A stretch of 64,000 nucleotides of DNA, from positions 7,602-71,601 of the forward strand of contig QLIY01000619.1 of NCBI GenBank assembly GCA_003260075.1. The letters run 5' to 3'. The DNA is from Phallusia mammillata. Lineage: Eukaryota > Chordata > Ascidiacea > Phlebobranchia > Ascidiidae. Shown piece after piece: positions 55,001 through 64,000 of the stretch (its first letter is position 1; each line of letters starts with the position of its first letter). Both the position numbers and the translations under genes were made by a program. The notes beneath the pieces are model-generated. The model was given only the letters and a program-made list of their open reading frames with translations. It was not told the origin of the DNA and searched no databases.

Positions 55001-57222
55001 GTAGTATCTGACCAACTTGCCAAGCTTTTGATGCACATGAACAGATTATTTGATTAACCAGTTTGTGACTACCTGGATATGTCGGTAAAACTTTCTTTTT
55101 TGTCACAGGTCTTTTGGAAATCAGTTCTGAATCATTGAAGGAGTGTTTTCAAATAATTGAATGCTACGTTGTATTGGGTTCATCTAATTTTATGTCCAGT
55201 CAATATGCAGCAGCTCTTTCCAGTGCTATTCAATCACTTGTTACAGATGTCAGGGATGAATGTTTAAACATTGTTGCCTGTCTTGTAACTAAAATGGTAA
55301 AGGTGAGACATTATGTTGTGTGATTTAGTTTTCTCTGTGTATTTTAAAAAAGGCAGATTTTGGGTTGCAATTTGTGTTTCGGGTGTTCCAAGCCCAATCA
55401 GCCCAATTTCTGGAAACATGTAAACAGTACAAATTTTCATGCTTGGAGTTTTGTAAAAAAAATTTTTGCTCATCATGTTTAAAGGTCAATTCATGTTAGA
55501 TCAAAAGACCTCTAAAAACTATTGCTTCCAGTTACAGCTCAAATTCAAACAATACATTTTTTCACAACTATCAAAATTAGAAAACAATATTTCTAGACAA
55601 AAAACTTGAGAAGCTATTGTTACATCATACATATGTGACTTCATTATGTTTCGGTATTAATGTGGGTACATTTAAAACCAAACATCCAACACATTTGGAA
55701 AAATTCACATGCTTCAATTTAACTTCGTCTTTGTTTTTAAACGTGTTTTACTTTATAATTCCTTTTGTTTGCGAATTTATTATTTGGTGAATTTAACGTT
55801 AAACTATATACCGTATTGTGAATCGTTTCAAATATTCTAAGAGACGGAAACTTTGAAAAAGACGGAAACTGGCGATGCCTCGGCAAACTTGGTAAACTTA
55901 TTTCTGTTTCAAAAATAAAACATTTTACTGACGCTAATCGTCTGCAGCTTCCAGGTACTTTGTGTGTCGTTTCCAAACTGTATCGACTTTTTCTCAGGTT
56001 TCACCACACGAAACAGCAACAGTTTTTCACCTTTACCTTCGCAACACTCTTGAACAAGTTTTACACCCAGAAGCGTACGGGATTCTTGCAACAAACCGTC
56101 TAATTCTTATAGCAAGGCTTGCACTGCATCATGCTGAAGGCTTCTGGTCTGTTGTGGAAGACTTAGGTGGACAAAGATCAGGCGAAGTGGTCGACAAACT
56201 TACTCAGATTCTATGCGAAAGAATTGATACTGTCGCAGCAACGTTGGAACGAAAAGTCCTCGCCCTCGCTTCCCTAGTAATATTGGATAGATTGTTAAGA
56301 GACCAACAAGCTCTTAAGATTTGTTTACCAAGAGCACTTACAGTTTGTGTCCAGGTAAGCCGTTCTGCGTTGGTGATTATGTTTGCGGGGAGGTGTTAAT
56401 CACAAATTTCGCGACTTTGGATGGTCAATACCGGGGTTGATGAGTCGGAGTTTTTTTTATAAGGATCGGACTCCTACAGTCGAATATACGGTGTCCTTTC
56501 GAAGGAAGTACAAATTTGAACGTTTACGTGAGGCAGGCCTATTGCGATATTTTTTTCACAAACCGAGTCGGATAAAGCTCCTAGCAAAGACGCAATAAAT
56601 GGCCACCGTTTGCCTGTTGAGCTTGCGTCGTAACTTTGGTCAAACACCAAGATTTAAAAACATAGAAACTTGTCCAAAATAAATTTGTTCCATTACCACA
56701 AACCACTACAACGTAGTAAAACTTCTTCTGGACTTAATAAACCACAAACTTATACCGATTATGTGTTAGTGTGTCTGTAGGTGTTTGCTGTTTTCAGTTC
56801 GTGTGCATTTTTGACAAACTTTCATTCTAAAACCGAATCTTACATAATTTTCAACTCTCTCTTTAGTCTTTATACCCGATCCCAATTTGACCCATCCTTA
56901 GGCTTATAGTCACTTCATTGGCTTTAAACCTTTTATATCTCAGGTTCTTTTCGACGTTTGTGACGAAGATAAAATCGACACCACAGTGATATCAGGTGAA
57001 GTTCCCAATTCCACGTCACAACTTGAAACAGAAGACCCACATGCTGACCGCATGAGGGGGTTAATGTATGCAGATCCTGCACATAAAATTTCTTTGTTGG
57101 ATTTCACGCGAAATTGTCTTCAAACCATCGAAGAGGTTTTCGGCAATCAAGACGAAATGCAACAATTTCTTGTCACCCATATTGACCCCCAAATTTTAAA
57201 AGATTTGCGTGAATTTTTATGA
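49085..57222 (+). CDS. IPO11: Importin-11 (nuclear import receptor)
   Basis: Importin-beta family receptor that brings cargoes such as ubiquitin-conjugating enzymes and PTEN into the nucleus in a Ran-GTP-dependent cycle. Exons: 49085-49396, 49777-50504, 50949-51075, 51286-51376, 51475-51643, 52075-52247, 52762-52969, 54376-54596 (allele also at 54242-54347), 55109-55302, 55998-56354, 56944-57222 (TGA). Phases agree throughout, giving 952 residues (human 975). Recognisable blocks: SQPGFHFALLKI and VNARWLAALCLKNGIDRHWR in the N-terminal importin region, WKYNLRP, TNDAVYSAVGLAANELFDA, LDDFEFDV, HPFLLGVIHCSTDI with VYLLADGLDLWL, and HKISLLDFTRNCLQ near the end. The protein is an all-helical HEAT-repeat solenoid. 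Start choice is supported by the family N terminus. Confidence 0.95.
51757..51870 (+). mobile_element. hAT-like terminus in IPO11 intron 5
   Basis: CAGGGGTGGGCAACCTTTGT is a typical hAT terminal sequence. The right end was not found, so the extent is uncertain; it lies in the intron 51644-52074. Confidence 0.4.
53256..53280. other. 25-base C spacer in IPO11 intron 7
   Basis: Sequence after the run (TACATAATATAAACCTTGAA) repeats that before it. Further spacers at 53689-53699 and 53846-53855 also bound repeated blocks, so this intron is a patchwork of both alleles. Confidence 0.75.
53506..54062. mobile_element. Element with 22-bp perfect terminal inverted repeats
   Basis: In IPO11 intron 7. 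The first and last 22 bases (from CCGTATTTACTCGATTG at the left) are exact reverse complements. Next to them both ends carry several copies of a GTAAGCCGC motif. The interior includes two C spacers and repeated allelic sequence, so the real length is shorter. Class not determined; no transposase seen. Confidence 0.65.
54242..54347 (+). CDS. IPO11: IPO11 exon 8, second allele, truncated
   Basis: Same acceptor (CTCTCAG) and sequence as the start of 54376-54596, with a handful of differences that are all synonymous (for example GTG/GTT, CTA/TTA, GGA/GGT), and cut by a C run at 54348-54357 after the STDI codons. Read as the alternative haplotype, not a duplicated exon. Confidence 0.85.
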
Positions 57223-58255
57223 TCCCTATGCGACATGAAATACCAATCAGTTTCCAAATCCTTTAAACAGAAAATTTCCAATGTTTTCGTACTTTTGTTA
57301 TTGCTTGTGTTGAGTGAAGTTAGTGGCAGATTTACCCAACGCTTGAAAATCTTCCAAAAAGTCTGGTGGAACATTGCACCTAAAACTTGTCAACGCACTC
57401 GGAATGGCGTTTTCGCAGATTCACTCCAGCCCTGTGTTTTAGGCGGTTTTGTCGAGTTTATCAAGTCTTCCGCGATCGATTTTAGCACTAAAAACCGTCC
57501 GTTGTTGGCTTGTTGCGTTATACGACGTCTTGGTAGATGTAGGCTATCCAGTGGTGGCATTCAGCCGGTTCGCACCGGTTCTGTAGAACTATCTCACGAA
57601 TTTTTTTTCGATCAGCGAACCGGTTAGCATTACTGTTTACTGTCAATGGACTTTTTGTGACAGAACTGGTTGAAAAATATGACTTTTGTCATAGAACCCA
57701 CCACTGGATGTATCCTGATATGTTTCAAGACCTTTAATCCTATAGCTCTCATAGTAGCTAGCAGCTATGACATAGCTGAAATAAAATTACCACAATTTCT
57801 GTGTCCTACGCTCCACCAAACATCTAGTAGTGTCACCATTGTGATAAAAAATGGGGGCAGATGCTAAAAAATCGCATTGCGATAAAATAACCACGATATT
57901 TCTGCGAGAAAATTGCCTTACAAAAACATCTGCTTTGACATGTTCTGCTTGACTGCACATATCTAGTAATAAACACACGCACGTGTTCAGGATTCAGGCA
58001 ACATACAGTACAGTGCTTATAAAAAGTGTAGGTGTTTAGTCTTTATCACAACGTGATGCTCATTCCCCCCCCCCATCGCATTGCGATAAAATAACCACGA
58101 TATTTCTGCGAGAAAATTGCCTACATGTTCTGCTTGACTGCACGTATCTAGTAGTAAACATACAACGCACGTGTTCAGGATTCAGGCAACATACAGTACA
58201 GTGCTTAAAAAAGTGTAGGTGTTTAGTCTTTATCACAACGTGATGCTAATCAAAT
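57223..58255. other. IPO11-SLX9 intergenic region
   Basis: Contains the IPO11 3' untranslated region, an hAT MITE at 57549-57706, and an allelic duplication: the block from ATCGCATTGCGATAAAATAA at about 57870 recurs after a C run at 58065-58074 and runs up to the SLX9 start. Only the second copy is joined to the coding sequence. Confidence 0.6.
57549..57706 (+). mobile_element. hAT MITE, CAGTGGTGGGATTCA family, short copy
   Basis: Starts CAGTGGTGGCATTCAGCCGG and ends CCCACCACTG, with interior close to 36506-36781 but without its internal tandem duplications. This shorter form probably reflects the ancestral structure. Flanking 8-mers do not match well. Confidence 0.65.
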
Positions 58256-60259
58256 ATGGGGAAAATCAAGAGAAGCAAAACGTCAAGAATTCACCAAAAA
58301 GCAAACTTTCAATCAAATGATGAAGACTCAGAAATTATCACTAAAGAAACGAATACAAATAATAATACTTACTCCAACCAAAAACCTAAAGTAAGTCAAA
58401 TTAAAAACAGGTATACGACTTAAAGTTGTGTTATAATAAAAAAAGTTGACTTTGTTGTTTTGTATTTTGCTGGTATTGAGTATTGACCAAATTTTAACTC
58501 TTGATTTCAAAACAGCTACTTAAAGTCACATTCATTTACTGGTTCACTAAGAGTAAGACATATTTGTGTACTTTGCTGATTAAACAGGAACCATTAGGTC
58601 AAAACTATATCAAGTGAACACCGTTTTTTTATAGGTTGAAAATGCAATTTCCTTGGAACAAAACCCATTCAGTGGACTGGACATAAATATCAACAAACTG
58701 TTCACACAAAGTCTTGCTGAGAAACCCCCCCCCCGTAAGTCAAATTAAAAACAGGTATACGACTTAAAGTTGTGTTATAATACAAAAAGGTTGACTTTGT
58801 TGTTTTGTATTTTGCTGGTATTGACCAATTTCTGACTCTGCAAACTTGATTTCAAAACAGCTTAAAGTTACATTCATTTACTGGTTACCTGAGAGTAAGA
58901 CATATTTGTGTACTTTGCTACTTAAATAGGAACCATTAGGTGAACACCGTTTTTTCATAGGTGGAAAATGCAATTTCCTTGGAACAAAACCCATTCAGTG
59001 GACTGAACATTAATATCAACAATCTGTTCACACAAAGTCTTGCTGAGAATGTGGAAGTAAATCATCATACAGATGAAAAGTCTGAAAAACAAAAACCTAA
59101 GACGGATATTGTTGAGAAAAAGAAAGACAAAATGAAGAGACGAAAAGAAGAATTTCTGAAAAGTAAGAAAATAGAAAAAGGTTTTAAACTGTCACTATAA
59201 AAACTTTGTATTCCATAATTACAAGAACAATATACTTAATAGTGCTGCATTTATGTTATTTGTAAATTTTTAACCCATTTTGCTTGCTGTATACATATCT
59301 TGGTCTAAGATACATAATATTTATCCTATGTTAAACTCTGTTGTTGATTGGCAATCAAAATCAACCCCCCCCCCAGTGCTGCATTTATGTTATTTGTAAA
59401 GTTTTAACCCATTTTGCTTGCTGTATACATATCTTGGTCTGAGATACATAATATTTATCCTATGTTCAACTCTGTCATTGATTGGCAATCAAAATCATTT
59501 ATTTTTAGAGCTAAGTACATCCTATGCTGCTGAGGCAAAGAAGAAAAAGAATAAAGCTAGAGCAAATGTCCCAGTTGTAGGAAACATGGTACAGCTAAAA
59601 GAAGCTCTACCTATTTTTCAACCCACACAACAAAAGCCTGAAAGTGAGGGCTTAAAAAATAAAGCAACTTCAGTACCTGTTGAGAAAAAGAAAGCCTTAA
59701 ATTCCACACTTAAACCACAAATTGCCAAACCCAAGAAAATGAAACAAAGAAAGAAACAGAAATTGGAGTAAGTTTAAAATTTTACCTGTTTGTTTTGTTT
59801 TTTCCATCTGCTATCTCGATACCTGCCATGTTACATAAACATAACATTATATTCAATCAATCATTTAGGTCAGTGGTTTTCAACCTGTGGGTTGGAAGTT
59901 GCAACCTCTTGGGATTGCAACGGATTTTGACAAACAATATAAAAGTCCCTTTAATCTAGTTCAGGGGGCACAACCTTTTCGCTATGACAGCCACATCGCA
60001 GATACTTTTTACCAACGGCAGCCACCACACATTTTAGTAGTAAATAGCACCACTGATATTTTTACCTGGTCATATGCAAGTTAAAGACTAAAAAAATGTG
60101 ATACTGGAATGAATTGTGCCGTTTTATTTCTGCTTATTTTCTGTGTGTATCTAACATTGTTCTTTTGTCACCAGATTATTGGAAATTCAAAGGTTTCAAA
60201 GTCTTGTAAAAGCTGGTGGAATAAACTCTGTCAATCTCCAGGCACTCAACATGACATGA
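58256..60259 (+). CDS. SLX9: SLX9/FAM207A-like ribosome biogenesis protein
   Basis: Yeast Slx9 acts in 40S pre-ribosome maturation and export; the animal homologue is FAM207A. Exons: 58256-58390, 58961-59162 (allele at about 58636-58724, cut by a C run), 59509-59767, 60175-60259 (TGA); phases agree, giving 226 residues (human 230). Matching features are a short basic N terminus, the NPFSGL segment, the lysine-rich KKDKMKRRKEEFLK helix, VPVVGNMVQLKEALP (matching the conserved V-G-D-L-x-x-L-x-x-ALP region), and the C-terminal ELLEIQRFQSLV. The protein is highly charged and low in complexity, so the call depends on these blocks and on exon phases. Confidence 0.82.
58636..58724 (+). CDS. SLX9: SLX9 exon 2, second allele, truncated
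   Basis: Same acceptor context (TTTTATAG) and near-identical coding sequence to the start of 58961-59162, ending at a C run 58725-58734. Two differences change residues (aspartate or asparagine, and lysine or asparagine). Upstream intron sequence is also repeated. Treated as the other haplotype. Confidence 0.8.
59365..59374. other. 10-base C spacer in SLX9 intron 2
   Basis: The flank AGTGCTGCATTTATGTTATT occurs both about 120 bases before and immediately after the run, then continues into exon 3. Confidence 0.75.
59871..60060 (+). mobile_element. hAT-like termini in SLX9 intron 3
   Basis: CAGTGGTTTTCAACCTGTGG at 59871 and CAGGGGGCACAACCTTTTCG at 59962 both resemble hAT left ends. Matching right ends were not established, so this may be one element inserted into another. 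Confidence 0.35.
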
Positions 60260-60297
60260 AGGAAACTAAAGACAAGCACAATATTTTCACAAACTTT

Positions 60298-60306
60298 TTT
60301 AATAAA
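60298..60306. terminator. Overlapping poly(A) signals of SLX9 and SMU1
   Basis: TTTAATAAA contains AATAAA on the plus strand (60301-60306, 42 bases after the SLX9 stop) and ATTAAA on the minus strand (60298-60303, about 77 bases after the SMU1 stop). One short element could serve both convergent genes. Confidence 0.5.
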
Positions 60307-60379
60307 AACAAATCACGATTGATGAGTAAAACAATACGGCGGGCAGCATGTGGAGATACAACAGCCACTAAAACCTACA

Positions 60380-63300
60380 TCAAGGCTTCCACAGCCTTAA
60401 AAGGCCATCCTCGGAATACGTTGCAATCAAGTTGTTATGAGGATGGTGGGATATGCCAATGACATCACCATCATGAACTGTGAGAGTTCGTTCCAGCTTG
60501 CCAGTGGTCGTTGAAAAACAGTAGAGCACCTACAATGGTTGTGTGCAAAGTGTTAGTAAAAGATGGTGGATAATGCATTTCAAAATTTAACATAGCTATT
60601 TGTGAAGAAAAAAATATGTAAAGAAGCTTTTTGTGATTATGGGCTTTGAAACACATCTTTACTGGAAATAAACAAACTAAGAACTGATTTGTTTTTGTGA
60701 AAACATTTTAGTAGTGACCAGTTGCTAACATTTACGCCAAGTGCTAAGTGTTTTTATTGTAATAGGAATTAATAAAACTGCAAGTGTTCTGGTTATCAGA
60801 GGACTATTATTACTGGGCTGAAATGATATTACATATATATTACAAACCAGCATACTATCAGATGTGTTTGTATTTTTCATTGTGGAAATAATTTTTGGAC
60901 AAAATTGATATTTAAGTATGTTTGTTCGACCAAACTATTAGTTACAAGGTTAATGCATTAAATTACTTTGCTAGTGAATATATTTTGTTTTGCATTACTT
61001 TTATTGCAAAGAGTATGGTCATAGTGTATTTGGGGACAAGTCTCACCCACAGCCCATTAAGTTGCAAAGTGATGATCAATCCCAACTGTATTCATTTGTT
61101 AAGAAAATTATCCCGTTAATTGTGAATAAAAGCCTATTTAAGCTAGGCCAATCAATTAACCAGATCTGTGTGTATGTGATTTGTGGACTTCTTTCTAATG
61201 TTTACCTTGTCTTCTCCAACACAATAAATCCAATCTCCCCTTGGTGAGACAGTGGCACAAACAAAATCTCCTCCTTCACGCTTTCCGGAACTAAAAGTCC
61301 TAACAATTTGACCCTGACAAAACAAAAACAATACATGCAGGCTTTGTACCTTTAAGCAAACACCAATATGAGTTCAACATACCTGCATGTTCATAATGGA
61401 CACAAAGTTGGAACGGTTGCAAACTACAAAATGCTCTTGGTTCTTTGCAAGGAGATGAACGCTGTTCACTGTTACATCTTGCTGACCGGCACCGAGGGAT
61501 TTAAATGTGTTTACACATTCAGTGGACTTTAAGTTCCAAATCTAACAAAGCATGTGTAAAGTTTAAATAGGGTTCATATAAATGACTGCCAATTCAAAGT
61601 TGCGTTATAGAAAAGTGTTCAGTAATATTTTGATCTCCGTATTTTAAAAACTAAATTTTCTAACAAGCTTAGACCATTGGTTCTCAATCTTTTTCGGATC
61701 ACGTACCACCTGACAACTTTTTTATCGCTGTGTTACCACCTAAAGTCCTAAACCCTGTTTCAATGTAAAGACCAAGAAATAGGCCCATTTTGTCAACCTG
61801 GCTAGCATATTTAGCAATTTCAAAAGAATGTCCAAAACACGAATTTTGCTCAAACAAGGGCTCATCAATTGGGTCGGTTGAGTTGCAATTTTAGATCGGA
61901 CTTTAATTAGGTATCACAGAAAGCTACTCGCGTACCACCTGAAAAGTTCCAGCGTACCACTAGTGGTACACGTACCACAGTTTGTGAACAACTGGCTTAG
62001 ACCCAATAAAAAAATTGTAGTTCAAAAAAAAATTTTACCTTCACATTGCCATCTGAAGAAGCACTTATAATGTGGTGGCCATCTGGCACAAAAACAGCTT
62101 CATTAACAAATGATGTGTGGCCTCTCATTTCCTTCAGAGTTTTGCCTGATTTTAGGCCGTGGATTCGAATGGTTTGATCAAAAGAGGCACTTAATACCTT
62201 CAGAAAAAAAATCCAACAATTTTGTAATGTTATAAACTTTATGGTAATGTTTTGTGTTATACCTGACTCCCATCTCTTGAAAAAGAAACTGTGGTAACAC
62301 CTTTAGCATGTGCCTTTTCGAAACGACGTAGACATTGACCAGTTATGGTTTTCCAAACCTGCAGGAAAAATACTTGTATAGAAGCTGTTTAATGTACAAA
62401 AAGTGGTTATTTAATCTAAGCTTGCATCGGGCTGTTGTTTTATCAGTACAAAATGCTTGCATAAACCAACATTTTGTTGTTATGCCATGTAGTTCTTGTG
62501 CAAACAGATTCAATCTTATCAGTTTTCTTTTTTAAGTCGTATATACATCTTATATGACTCTGTCTTATCCCTGGGTTTCTGGCCCAACCCAGGTGGGTCA
62601 TGTAATGGCAGTTTATGGTCAGAGTTAACATGTTATCAACCCTGTAGTATCAACTACCTTAATTTTTCCCTCCTGGTCACCGCTTGCAAGCATTTCACTG
62701 TCGCGACTGAATCCTAGACATAACACAGCATTATCCATCATCATGAACTTGTCTTGTGCTTGGAAACTTAAATCTTTGCGGATCTTTCCAGTTACAAAGT
62801 TCCACACCTCGATAAAACCATCAACACTGAAAAAACAACACAATTCAGTTAGTAAACAAATTATATCGTATACCAGTTCTTCTGAGGTTTACAACCAGTT
62901 GAGGCAACAAACAGAATAGGTGAGGCACAGCTTTACTGCCTGGTATTTCCAGCAAACTGGAGTGCCATTGACATGGCCTATCTTTCATTAGCAGATGCAT
63001 AGATAAGGCCAAAATAGTGTGCACTGTCTGCAGCTTATCATTTACTGGCTTGATGCTTTCAAATCAGGGGTCGGCAACCTTTTAGGTGACACATGCCAAT
63101 TTACTTTTATTTTCATACGTGTTAATGACCTCGCGTGCCAACATTTTTCCAAATAAAAGTATTTCATGTCTGCAGACATCAATAAAGAAGAGAAAGCAGA
63201 GTGTATTGTGCATGGAAGGCTGAATTTTAAGACAATTGCATGATAAAAACTGAAAACAAGCAATGTAACAGGTTAAATTGTTACTTCAATTGGACACACA

Positions 63301-63804
63301 AATCAGTTTGCGCGCCATGAAAAACACAAAGCAGGCCAACCTTGGCATTACACCCACCAGCAGGGTTCATTGACTTAAATCTATGGTTTGCGGCCTGTGG
63401 GTTAACGGATGGGTGACTTGGGGTAAAAAATATGTGTCTATCTTAGAGAATAAGACTGAACTATCAAAATATCAGGGATAGACACACTGATGAACAGTCA
63501 CTTAAACTGTCCATTAAACAAGTTATTGGAGAACTTTAGATACATAATGTCAGACTTACCTTCCAGTAACCAGGTACTGACCATCCGGGGAGAACCTTGC
63601 GCACTCTACATGGGATTTCTGTCCAAATTTGATGGTTTTGCTGATTTGGGTTGGATATCTTTCATCTTCCTCTTCACGGATAGTGGCGGCTTTTCCACGG
63701 AACAAATCGATCGTAGTACCAGGTGGTAGCAAGCCCTGGTGTTGTTGCCATTTGAGTGATTGACCGAGCAGAGCCATTAGACGAGATGGTGGAACCACGC
63801 TGAC
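60380..63804 (-). CDS. SMU1: SMU1, WD40-repeat splicing factor (C-terminal part)
   Basis: SMU1 pairs with RED/IK in the spliceosomal B complex and is needed for its activation. Minus-strand exons in order: 63804-63560, 62826-62658, 62358-62263, 62197-62039, 61541-61383, 61313-61206, 60529-60380 (TGA at 60382-60380). All phases agree. They code for 361 residues covering the linker ([12 protein letters not shown] then [13 protein letters not shown]) and seven WD repeats (for example [35 protein letters not shown] and the final GLLRLWKP). Human SMU1 is 513 residues, so the N-terminal LisH/CTLH exons lie beyond position 64000. Identity to human is visibly very high, as usual for this gene. Confidence 0.96.
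61675..61994 (+). mobile_element. hAT-type MITE in SMU1 intron, perfect 8-bp target duplication
   Basis: 320 bp with ends CATTGGTTCTCAATC and (inverted) CAGTTGTTCACAAAC, flanked by the perfect duplication GCTTAGAC at 61667-61674 and 61995-62002. Imperfect ends but exact duplication. It lies between the SMU1 exons 62039-62197 and 61383-61541. Confidence 0.8.
63065..63180 (+). mobile_element. hAT-like terminus in SMU1 intron
   Basis: CAGGGGTCGGCAACCTTTTA is a typical hAT left end, in the intron between 62827 and 63559. The right end could not be fixed; a weak GGTTTGCGGCCTG at about 63385-63397 is one candidate. Confidence 0.4.
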
Positions 63805-64000
63805 CTGTTAATATGTTATTTTTGTTACAGCAACAACATACAAGAAGACATTTGACACAAATTTTAATACTGTATTGTGCATCTACTTTACACAAAGCTA
63901 TAGAAAGTATGATCAAACCATGAAATACACTTGTATTTTGACAAAGATGAACATAAAATCATAACTGGGATCAGCCCTGAAACATTAAGACCAGTGATCA

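Noticed and set aside
1-64000. CRISPR array, prokaryotic operon or viral genome segment
   Set aside because: No spaced direct repeats or ribosome-binding-site-led gene chain; genes are spliced animal genes. The only virus-like sequence is degraded retrotransposon.

Overview
The window looks like nuclear DNA of an ascidian tunicate, most likely a Ciona-type species. This is an inference from AT-rich sequence, compact intron-rich genes coding for animal proteins, very high allelic divergence, and many small DNA transposon and SINE insertions in introns. No prokaryotic, organellar, rRNA or CRISPR signal was found. Exons were placed by hand translation, GT/AG sites, phase continuity and recalled family sequences; no search was run.

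Layout. Positions 1-5040 hold degraded Ty3/gypsy retrotransposon pieces on the minus strand, two tRNA-derived SINE copies and other repeats. 6417-29297 (+) is a polycystin-2 (PKD2-like) cation channel gene with a pair of mutually exclusive exons and two alternative 3' ends. 32629-42047 (+) is a TMEM163-like zinc-transporter gene. 44000-45879 (+) is a microsomal glutathione S-transferase 3 gene. 46152-48275 (-) is ASZ1/GASZ, a germline ankyrin-SAM protein. 49085-57222 (+) is importin-11. 58256-60259 (+) is SLX9/FAM207A, a ribosome biogenesis factor. 60380-63804 (-) is the C-terminal WD40 part of the splicing factor SMU1; its 5' exons lie beyond the window.

The genes do not form one pathway. 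MGST3/ASZ1 and SLX9/SMU1 are convergent pairs with interlocking poly(A) signals. ASZ1/IPO11 is a divergent pair sharing about 0.8 kb.

Assembly quality controls the interpretation. About 30 pure C runs, always C on the plus strand and most of them 10-11 bases, sit between near-identical copies of the flanking DNA. They look like gap spacers between allelic contigs, so several apparently duplicated exons (PKD2 exons 13, 16, 17; IPO11 exon 8; SLX9 exon 2; part of ASZ1 exon 1) are most simply explained as the two haplotypes and not as real duplications. I found no clearly new biological system. The best leads are the PKD2 mutually exclusive exon pair, a nested MITE whose removal recovers the ancestral element length, and the missing aspartate in the TMEM163 zinc motif.
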